The position numbers and the translations under genes are program-made. Shown piece after piece: positions 1 to 5,455 of a stretch of 13,364 nt of DNA. The stretch is from Prevotella sp. UBA6447 (lineage in GTDB: Bacteria; Bacteroidota; Bacteroidia; Bacteroidales; Bacteroidaceae). The stretch spans positions 1-13,364 of the forward strand of contig DJOD01000040.1 of NCBI GenBank assembly GCA_002437115.1. Reading direction: 5' to 3'. The notes under the pieces are model-generated. The model did no database searches and was not told the DNA's origin. It worked only from the letters and a program-made list of their open reading frames with translations. Every line of letters begins with the position of its first letter. The stretch's first letter is position 1.

Positions 1-409
1 CCTCGTTGTTGTCGCTGATGGCGTTTGAGAAGTCGATGGTGTAGGTGGTGCCAGGCTTGAGCGAGTCGTTCAGCTCCACGCTGATGCGCTTGCCCTCTCC
101 CTTGATTTCGGCCTGGTTGATCTGTGGTGGCGATATGACGACGTTCTGTGTGGGGTTGTCTATCTTGATAAACTCGTCGAAGTTGATGTATATGTGCCGC
201 TTGCTGACGTTGACACTCTTGTCGGCAGGCGAGCAGCTCACGACACGGGGTGGGGTCTCGTCGTACCACCCGCCGTCAGGGCTTCCCATCTTGGCGCACG
301 ACGCGAACAGGAGAAAAGCGAGCAGCAGGCACCCGATGGCCCAGGTCCTTGGAGCCTGTGTCGGTGCGTCCTTGTGGCGGAGTGGTCTGTTGTCAGTCAT
401 GTTGTTCAT
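1..409 (-). CDS. Ig-like domain lipoprotein, N-terminal part (runs off left edge)
   Basis: The reading frame starts at 409 (alternative ATG at 400) and stays open to the left edge, giving about 136 residues of a longer protein. Residues 24-37 are hydrophobic and end in F-A-S-C at residue 38, a loose Bacteroidetes-type lipobox, so the protein is probably exported and lipid-anchored. After the cysteine comes GSPDGGWYDETPPRVV, then a segment with SPADKSVNV, INFDEFI and the pattern LKPGTTYTIDFSNAI. This matches the bacterial Ig-like (SbsA-type Ig) domain at the start of many Bacteroidales lipoproteins. Its role is unknown; it probably faces the cell surface or periplasm. It begins 58 bases after the stop of the GH3-superfamily gene on the same strand and has no obvious promoter of its own, so the two probably share a transcript. 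The family call is fairly sure; the function is not. Confidence 0.75.
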   Translation of the reverse strand, partial: MNNMTDNRPLRHKDAPTQAPRTWAIGCLLLAFLLFASCAKMGSPDGGWYDETPPRVVSCSPADKSVNVSKRHIYINFDEFIKIDNPTQNVVISPPQINQAEIKGEGKRISVELNDSLKPGTTYTIDFSNAISDNNE

Positions 410-467
410 CTTGTCTAAGCCTTTTGTCTGTCGTCAGTTTGCTTGTGGCCGTGCCTGTTCTGTGGCC

Positions 468-1979
468 TCACTGTTTGTTCATCTCCAGCAGCTCGTCCAT
501 GTTCTTGCGCGAGTTGCTCAGCCGTGGCACCTTGTGTTGTCCGCCGAGCCGTCCTTTCTGCTTCAGCCAGTCGTTGAAGAGCCCTGGTCGGGCCTTCACC
601 ACTTCGAGATGCTGCAGCGTGATGTTGTGCGACCGCTTGGCCTCGTAGTCGGAGTTGACCTCCTGGAGCTTCTCGTCGAGAGCCTGCGCAAAGTGTCCGA
701 GGTCGTCGGGTTCCTTGCTGAACTCGATAAGCCACTGGTGGCGGCACTTGGCGTTCTCGTCCATGTAGACGGGCGCTGCGGTGTATTCGAGCACCTGTGC
801 GCCTGTCTGCTCGCAGGCGTAGGCCAGTCCTTTCTCGGCGTTGTCCATGATGAGCTCTTCTCCAAAGGCGTTGATGAAGTATTTGGTGCGGCCGGTGATG
901 ATAAACTTGTAGGGTCGTTTGGAGGTGAACTCCACGGTGTCGCCGATCATGTATCGCCACAGGCCGCAACTGGTGGTGATCACCATGGCGTAGTTGCGCC
1001 CTGTCTCCACGTCCTCAAGGGGCACCACGGTGGGGTCGGGACGGCCCACTTCCTCGAGCGGTATGAACTCGTAGAACACCCCATAGTCGAGCATCAGCAG
1101 CATGGAATGGTCGGTGGGGTCGTCTTGTATGCCGAAGAAGCCCTCGGAGGCGTTGTAGGTCTCCATGTAGTGCATCTTGGGCGATGTGATGAGCTGTTCG
1201 TATTGCGAGCGGTAGGGGGTGAAGGCGATGCCGCCGTGGAAGAACACCTCCAGGTTGGGCCACACCTCCTCGAGATGCTTCTTGCCCGAGATTTCCATGA
1301 CCCTCACGAGTACGCTCAGCATCCATGAGGGCACACCCGATATGTTGGTGACGTTCTGGTGGAGGCACTCCTGCGCGATGCGGTCGCGCTTCACCTCGAA
1401 GTCGGAGAGCAGTGCCGTGCGCTTGCGAGGCACGCGCATCAGGTTGACCAGCGGGTTGATGTTCTCGATGAGGATGGCGCTGAGGTCGCCCACGAGCGAT
1501 CCGGCCACATTGTAGTTGGGCGAGTGGCTGCCGCCGAGGATGAGCGACTTGCCGTCGAAGATGTGGCTGTCGGGGTTGTTGCGCAGGTAGAGGGTCACCA
1601 CGTCCTTGCCGCCCTGATAGTGGATGTCGTGCAGCCCCTCGTTGGAGACGGGTATGAACTTCGACTTGTCGTTGGTCGTTCCCGACGACTTGGCGTACCA
1701 TTTGACCTGCCCGGGCCACAGCACGTCGGCCTCGCCGTGGCGCATGCGGTCGATGTCGCGTTTCAGCTCCTCATAGGTGTTGACGGGCACGTTCTTGGCA
1801 TAGTCCTCATAGCTGTTCTTGGCCGACAGCAGGTGGTTGCGGCCGTATTCCGTGTTGGCCCCTCGTTCCAGCAAGTGGCGCAGCACAGCCTGTTGCAGGG
1901 CCTCGGGCTGCGTGTAGTGTTTCTCCAGCGCATACTGGCGGGGCATAAACAGTTTGCCCACTATTTTTGTTAAGCTCAT
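468..1979 (-). CDS. GH3-superfamily (auxin-responsive-like) acyl-adenylating enzyme
   Basis: A 503-residue protein of the bacterial GH3 superfamily, the ANL-type adenylating enzymes related to plant JAR1/GH3 and not glycoside hydrolase family 3. Family members activate a carboxylate with ATP and usually join it to an amino acid or another acceptor; the substrate here is unknown. The expected motifs appear in order: the nucleotide-binding loop SSGTTNDKSKFIPVS at residues 98-112, TYNASEGFFG at 274-283 (the family's YxxSEG motif), and LWRYMIGDTVEF at 340-351, where the aspartate normally contacts ribose, followed by ITGRTKYFINAFGEEL at 361-376. Length is normal and there is no signal peptide, so it is cytoplasmic. 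The start at 1979 is supported by a TAACTTTG element a short distance upstream. It is the first gene of a likely two-gene unit with the Ig-like lipoprotein. Confidence 0.9.
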   Translation of the reverse strand: MSLTKIVGKLFMPRQYALEKHYTQPEALQQAVLRHLLERGANTEYGRNHLLSAKNSYEDYAKNVPVNTYEELKRDIDRMRHGEADVLWPGQVKWYAKSSGTTNDKSKFIPVSNEGLHDIHYQGGKDVVTLYLRNNPDSHIFDGKSLILGGSHSPNYNVAGSLVGDLSAILIENINPLVNLMRVPRKRTALLSDFEVKRDRIAQECLHQNVTNISGVPSWMLSVLVRVMEISGKKHLEEVWPNLEVFFHGGIAFTPYRSQYEQLITSPKMHYMETYNASEGFFGIQDDPTDHSMLLMLDYGVFYEFIPLEEVGRPDPTVVPLEDVETGRNYAMVITTSCGLWRYMIGDTVEFTSKRPYKFIITGRTKYFINAFGEELIMDNAEKGLAYACEQTGAQVLEYTAAPVYMDENAKCRHQWLIEFSKEPDDLGHFAQALDEKLQEVNSDYEAKRSHNITLQHLEVVKARPGLFNDWLKQKGRLGGQHKVPRLSNSRKNMDELLEMNKQ

Positions 1980-2006
1980 GCGTTTTTATGACTTCTATTG
2001 AAATTG

Positions 2007-2014
2007 CAAAGTTA
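2007..2014 (-). promoter_or_regulatory. -7 promoter element of the GH3-superfamily gene
   Basis: Read on the minus strand this is TAACTTTG followed by C, an exact match to the Bacteroidetes -7 consensus TAnnTTTG. It lies 27 bases before the ATG at 1979, leaving a 5' leader of about 20 bases. No good TTTG -33 box is visible at the usual spacing, so the assignment rests on the -7 element and its position. Confidence 0.6.
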
Positions 2015-2514
2015 CCCTAAATCTTTGACATTTTAGATTAATTTAGGTATTTTAATGCTTGGTGACTGAATAGCGTCTGCCCCTGTTCCCCTTTTTGTGA
2101 CAGGGCTGGAGCCTGGTCTCCTGTTTCTTCTGCGACACTTCTGAAAGCCATCGGCGAGTGGCCTGGCTTCCTTTGCCGAAATCCATCCACGCAGAAGCCA
2201 TGGCATGCTGACATTGCGAAGGGTGAAGCTGGGGGCGACAAGATGTCTTGATAATTCTGAAAAACAGGTTTCACAGGGCAGCCCCTTCTGGAGCGCCGAA
2301 CAGTAGGTCTTGCCTTCGTCGTGGGAGTGTGAGGCCTCGGCAGAGGGGGCGTTGGGGTCTCAAGTGCTGAAGATTCGACGCTTATTGAGCCATGACAAAG
2401 GTCTCATTGAGGCTCAAGAAGACAGCTATCGTTGCTCGATAAGGCCTTTATTGATACTTGTTTTGATGCTTATTTGGAAACTTAGCTAATACGTGTCGTT
2501 TTCGTCTTGTGGAT
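2015..2514. other. Intergenic region with no supported gene
   Basis: About 500 bases between the GH3 promoter and the orphan promoter at 2515. A 78-residue frame exists on the minus strand (2038-2274), but its composition is not convincing and it has no promoter or start context. The only clear structure is a 7-bp perfect inverted repeat, TTGAGCC at 2385-2391 against GGCTCAA at 2411-2417. The stretch could be a decayed gene or an interspersed non-coding repeat; a comparison with related genomes would decide. Confidence 0.4.
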
Positions 2515-2522
2515 TATCTTTG
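2515..2522 (+). promoter_or_regulatory. Orphan -7 promoter element (TATCTTTG)
   Basis: TATCTTTG matches TAnnTTTG exactly but lies about 350 bases before the next gene, with its own hairpins downstream. No TTTG sits at the expected -33 distance, so strength is uncertain. It could start a small RNA or a long leader of the GH53 gene. Confidence 0.4.
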
Positions 2523-2527
2523 TAACA

Positions 2528-2671
2528 TTCAGATTTTCAGCATCTTGTGTAAACACTGAAAAATTGTGCATTTTTTGGCCAAATGAAACGATGTGGCTAC
2601 CGCTCCTTATTTCTGGAAACTCTTGTTAGTTTTTTTCTTGTGTGAGAAACATGGCACATAGGCCATGTTTT
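2528..2671 (+). ncRNA. Putative small RNA between orphan promoter and terminator
   Basis: The segment runs from the predicted start site of the 2515-2522 promoter to a terminator-like hairpin ending at 2671, about 145 bases. Near its 5' end it contains a 7-bp perfect stem, TTTTCAG at 2534-2540 with CTGAAAA at 2556-2562. No reading frame of note lies on the plus strand. The call depends only on the order promoter, stem and terminator, and I recognise no known RNA family. Confidence 0.3.
2646..2671 (+). terminator. Intrinsic terminator-like hairpin
   Basis: AAACATGGC at 2647-2655 pairs perfectly with GCCATGTTT at 2662-2670 around a 6-base loop, and a G·T pair can extend the stem by one. The right arm runs into TTTTCC. 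It precedes the GH53 promoter and so insulates that gene from upstream transcription. Confidence 0.5.
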
Positions 2672-2683
2672 CCAACTGAAAAA

Positions 2684-2714
2684 TTCAGGATGCGGGTTGC
2701 TCCTGAAAGTTTTT
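2684..2714 (+). terminator. Second terminator-like hairpin with T run
   Basis: TTCAGGA at 2684-2690 pairs with TCCTGAA at 2701-2707 around a 10-base loop and is followed by AGTTTTTG. It lies just downstream of the stronger hairpin at 2646-2671, making a tandem pair. Confidence 0.4.
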
Positions 2715-2734
2715 GAAAAAATCGAGATTCTTTA

Positions 2735-2764
2735 GTTGTATCCTCAAAAAAAACGTTATCTTTG
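2735..2764 (+). promoter_or_regulatory. Promoter of the GH53 galactanase gene
   Basis: GTTG at 2735-2738, an 18-base spacer and TATCTTTG at 2757-2764 form a near-consensus Bacteroidetes promoter. The core TTATCTTTGCACC (2756-2768) recurs exactly at the GH43 promoter (5411-5423). The predicted leader is about 100 bases. The ten bases TTTGCACCAT occur both at the promoter (2761-2770) and within the leader (2829-2838). Confidence 0.65.
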
Positions 2765-2870
2765 CACCATACGTTGGAATTGTCCGTAGAAGGGGGATGA
2801 AGAAGAATGTCCTCACCTTCGGCGTTAGTTTGCACCATCTACTTTATAAAAAAAACTAAGACCAAAACAC

Positions 2871-4154
2871 ATGAAAAAGGCAATCTTTATCGCCATTTTA
2901 AGTTTTTGTTTTCTTGGCGCCTCCGCGCAGAAATATGTGGGTGGCGACATCTCGCTGTTCCCAAAGTATGAAAAAGCAGGAGCCCAGTATTTTGATCAGG
3001 ACGGCAAACGCATCGTCTCACCCCTCACCTTCTTCAGGGAGCAAGGAATGAACGCCATGCGTGTCAGGCTTTTCGTGGACCCAAGCAAGAACACAGGGGT
3101 AGACAAGGATGAGAATGTCTGCCAAAATCTTGAATACGTGAAGAAACTCGGCAAGCAAATCAAGGACGCAGGTTTCAAGTTGATGCTCGACTTCCACTAC
3201 AGCGACACATGGGCCGACCCTGGCAAGCAGTGGACTCCCTACGCTTGGAAAGACCTGAATGACTATCAATTGCTGCAGAAACTCTACACCTACACCAAGG
3301 ATGTCTTGCAACAAATGAAAAATGCCGGTGCTGAACCCGACATGATTCAGACGGGCAACGAAATAAGCTATGGTATGCTTTGGGGTACAAGAGCAGGAGC
3401 AGGAAGCAACAACAATAACCGCTGCTGGCCTTCTGGACCAGCAGCCAACTGGGATCGCTTCACCAACCTCTTGAAAAAAGCCATCAAGGCTTGTCGCGAG
3501 GAATGTCCTAATGCCAAGGTCATTATCCAGACAGAGCGTGTCTCCCTCTCCCAACAGAACGACAACAAAGACTATGTGGCACTCAGCAACTTCTACAAGC
3601 AGATGAAGAACGCCAACGTCGACTACGACATCATCGGCCTGAGCTACTACCCATACTTCCATGGTGCCATCTCTGAGCTGGAAGGTGCCATCAGTCTTTT
3701 GGAACGTGACTATGCCGACAAGGGCATCATGATAGTGGAGTTTGGCTATCCTTACGCTTGGACAGTTGGAGGAACAAGTTATGATTATACATTCAAGTAT
3801 CCTTATTCCGACGCAGGGCAGAAAATGTTGACAGCTGATGTCATCAAGATGCTCAATAAGCATAGGAACGTGAACGGTTTATTCTGGTGGTGGATGGAAT
3901 ACAATGCCAAGGGAACATCCCTCACCGGTTGGTACAACGCCCCTCTCTTTGACAGTCGGACAGGCAAGGCAACCTCCGCCCTCTACCAACTGAAAAACTT
4001 TGTGAATGACCCAACGGGAATCACCGCTACCACGGCAGAGAGCAAAACAAAAGCCAGTCATGCGTGGTACACGCTCGAAGGCAAGAAAATAGAGAAGCCT
4101 AACAAGAAAGGCATTTATATCCAGAATCACAAGAAGCTAATCATCAACGAGTGA
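2871..4154 (+). CDS. Secreted GH53 endo-beta-1,4-galactanase
   Basis: A 427-residue glycoside hydrolase of family 53, which cuts beta-1,4-galactan such as the side chains of rhamnogalacturonan I and type I arabinogalactan. Residues 1-20 are a signal peptide ending ...GASAQ. The TIM-barrel landmarks are present: YVGGDISLFPKYE at the start, MRVRLFVDP at 63-71, LDFHYSDTWADPGKQ at 106-120, the acid/base glutamate E164 in QTGNEISYGMLW, and the nucleophile E290 in IMIVEFGYPYAW. After the domain, about residues 395-427 form a short tail (WYTLEGKKI, GIYIQ, K-rich end) common on secreted Prevotella-type proteins and shared with the GH43 protein. The gene has its own promoter and no adjacent SusC/SusD. 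It converges on fabI. The family call is confident; the exact polymer is inferred from the family. Confidence 0.95.
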   Translation: MKKAIFIAILSFCFLGASAQKYVGGDISLFPKYEKAGAQYFDQDGKRIVSPLTFFREQGMNAMRVRLFVDPSKNTGVDKDENVCQNLEYVKKLGKQIKDAGFKLMLDFHYSDTWADPGKQWTPYAWKDLNDYQLLQKLYTYTKDVLQQMKNAGAEPDMIQTGNEISYGMLWGTRAGAGSNNNNRCWPSGPAANWDRFTNLLKKAIKACREECPNAKVIIQTERVSLSQQNDNKDYVALSNFYKQMKNANVDYDIIGLSYYPYFHGAISELEGAISLLERDYADKGIMIVEFGYPYAWTVGGTSYDYTFKYPYSDAGQKMLTADVIKMLNKHRNVNGLFWWWMEYNAKGTSLTGWYNAPLFDSRTGKATSALYQLKNFVNDPTGITATTAESKTKASHAWYTLEGKKIEKPNKKGIYIQNHKKLIINE

Positions 4155-4183
4155 CATCGAATGGCCAGGCTTCTCTCGGCCTT

Positions 4184-4263
4184 ACAAGCACACAGCCAGA
4201 CAGTGGGGCCGGAAAGCCTGCAGTCTGGCTGTGTGCTTGTCGTGTGAGGTGCCGCGAGGCACC
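4184..4263. terminator. Bidirectional hairpin pair between GH53 and fabI
   Basis: Positions 4184-4201 and 4223-4240 are perfect 18-bp inverted arms (ACAAGCACAC... against ...GTGTGCTTGT) around a 21-base loop. A second hairpin, GGTGCC at 4248-4253 with GGCACC at 4258-4263, closes a GCGA tetraloop. The pair lies between convergent genes and probably ends transcription from both sides. No T run follows the large stem, which is unusual for an intrinsic terminator. Confidence 0.7.
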
Positions 4264-4274
4264 CGGGAGGATGG

Positions 4275-5135
4275 TTATCCGTAGATGATGTTGCCGTTCT
4301 CGTCGCGGTTCTCATCGACGAACGACTTGTTGTACTGCGTCATGCCGCGCAGTGACATGCCCATGTTGGAGAAGCCGCCATCGTGGAACAGGGTCTGCAT
4401 GGTCACCTTCTTGGTCAGGTCGGAGAACATCACCACGCAGTAGTCGGCACACTCGTCGGCGCTGGCGTTGCCCAGGGGCGACATGCGGTCGCTGAAGTCG
4501 TAGAGGCCGTCGAAGCCCTTGATGCCGCTACCGGCGGTGGTGAAGGTGGGCGACTGCGAGATGGTGTTGATGCGCACCTTCTTCTCGCGCCCGTAGATGT
4601 AGCCGAAGCTGCGGGCTATCGACTCGAGCAGCGACTTGGCGTCGGCCATGTCGTTGTAGCCGAAGAACGTGCGGTGAGAGGCCACATAGGTCAACGCCAA
4701 CACCGAGGCACACTCGTTGAGGGCATCAAGCTTCTTGGCCACCTGCAACATCTTGTGGAACGAGATGGCGGAGATGTCGAGCGTCTTGTCAAGGAAACCG
4801 TAGTCGAGATTGTCGTATGTGCGCTTCTTGCGCATGTTCATGCTCATGGCACAAGAGTGGAGCACAAAGTCGATCTTGCCGCCCAAGACCTCTTGGGCTT
4901 TCACGAACAGGGTGTTCAGGTCTTCCACTGATGTCGCGTCAGCGGGGATGATAGTGGCGTTAGTCTTCTTGGCCAGCTCGTCGATGGTGCCCATGCGGCA
5001 TGCCACTGGTGTGTTTGTCAGCACAATCTGTGCGCCTTCCTCCACGACACGTTCTGCTACTTTCCATGCAATGGATGCGTCGTTCAATGCGCCGAAGATG
5101 ATACCGCGCTTTCCTTTCAGTAAATTATAAGACAT
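4275..5135 (-). CDS. fabI: Enoyl-[acyl-carrier-protein] reductase FabI
   Basis: A 286-residue FabI of the short-chain dehydrogenase superfamily. It performs the last step of each fatty-acid elongation cycle, reducing trans-2-enoyl-ACP with a nicotinamide cofactor in the cytoplasm. The cofactor-binding start GIIFGALNDASIAW (residues 11-24) fits the FabI Rossmann motif GAxxxxSIA. The catalytic pair of tyrosines is present with the correct nine-residue gap, Y150 and Y160 in LTYVASHRTFFGYNDMADAK, followed by K167, the Y-x6-K arrangement of FabI. ISQSPTFTTAGSGI at 203-216 covers the substrate-binding region, and the family's typical Bacteroidales C-terminal tail ends in NIIYG. The gene stands alone, convergent with GH53 and divergent from GH43, with its own promoter at 5234-5265. 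FabI is the target of triclosan-type inhibitors. Confidence 0.95.
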   Translation of the reverse strand: MSYNLLKGKRGIIFGALNDASIAWKVAERVVEEGAQIVLTNTPVACRMGTIDELAKKTNATIIPADATSVEDLNTLFVKAQEVLGGKIDFVLHSCAMSMNMRKKRTYDNLDYGFLDKTLDISAISFHKMLQVAKKLDALNECASVLALTYVASHRTFFGYNDMADAKSLLESIARSFGYIYGREKKVRINTISQSPTFTTAGSGIKGFDGLYDFSDRMSPLGNASADECADYCVVMFSDLTKKVTMQTLFHDGGFSNMGMSLRGMTQYNKSFVDENRDENGNIIYG

Positions 5136-5209
5136 AAATGTTCTGTTATATGATGATAATCTGTTGAGCTATGCTGTGTACGCTCTTCTGTTTTTGGCGG
5201 GGGCATTTT

Positions 5210-5223
5210 CGCCGCAAACGGCG
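5210..5223 (-). promoter_or_regulatory. Small hairpin in the fabI leader
   Basis: On the minus strand CGCCG-TTTG-CGGCG forms a perfect 5-bp stem with a four-base loop, a few bases downstream of the predicted fabI start site. It would sit near the 5' end of a leader of about 95 bases and could stabilise the mRNA. Function is inferred. Confidence 0.35.
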
Positions 5224-5233
5224 TTTCGCGGAG

Positions 5234-5265
5234 CAAAGTTATAACTTTTTTTGCACGCTTGTCAA
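5234..5265 (-). promoter_or_regulatory. fabI promoter
   Basis: On the minus strand TTG (5265-5263), a 21-base spacer and TAACTTTG (5241-5234) give a near-consensus Bacteroidetes promoter, leaving a leader of about 95 bases before the ATG at 5135. A 9-bp inverted repeat spans the -33 element. Confidence 0.65.
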
Positions 5266-5280
5266 TGAAGTGTGCAAAAA
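5248..5280. promoter_or_regulatory. Inverted repeat over the fabI -33 element, possible operator
   Basis: TTTTTGCAC at 5248-5256 and GTGCAAAAA at 5272-5280 are perfect 9-bp inverted arms, 15 bases apart. The fabI -33 box (5263-5265) lies between them. Such a site could bind a dimeric regulator of fabI. No regulator gene is in the window, so this is an inference from position and symmetry. Confidence 0.4.
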
Positions 5281-5411
5281 TATTGCTTTCTTCCCCATTT
5301 TCTGCCTTTCTCACTCTCCCAACCCTTTGGAAAAATGGATTTCTGACTCAATATTCGCCAAAAGAGGGGGCAAAAATAAAGGAGCAATGACAGAATTAGG
5401 CGAAAAAGGAT

Positions 5412-5419
5412 TATCTTTG
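5412..5419 (+). promoter_or_regulatory. -7 promoter element of the GH43 gene
   Basis: TATCTTTG is an exact TAnnTTTG match followed by GCACC, the same 13-base core as the GH53 promoter. No clear TTTG -33 box is visible. The predicted leader is short, about 30 bases, AT-rich and without a Shine-Dalgarno sequence. Confidence 0.6.
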
Positions 5420-5455
5420 CACCGTTCTAAACAAACTATCTTAAACTAAAAACAA

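Noticed and set aside
45..1328. A 427-codon plus-strand frame opposite the GH3-superfamily gene
   Set aside because: It has leucine/valine/histidine-rich, unprotein-like composition and overlaps a minus-strand gene with all its family motifs; it is a shadow of the GC-rich codon pattern.
2006..2015. GTAACTTTGC on the minus strand, matching the CTnDOT-type attachment core GTAnnTTTGC
   Set aside because: The same bases are the -7 promoter element of the GH3-superfamily gene, and no duplicate or element end lies beside them.
2038..2274. A 78-codon minus-strand frame
   Set aside because: No recognisable domain, no promoter and low-complexity composition. It may be part of an interspersed repeat, but I cannot verify that here.
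2626..2838. A 70-codon minus-strand frame upstream of GH53
   Set aside because: It runs through two terminator-like hairpins and the GH53 promoter, so the regulatory reading of this interval is better supported.
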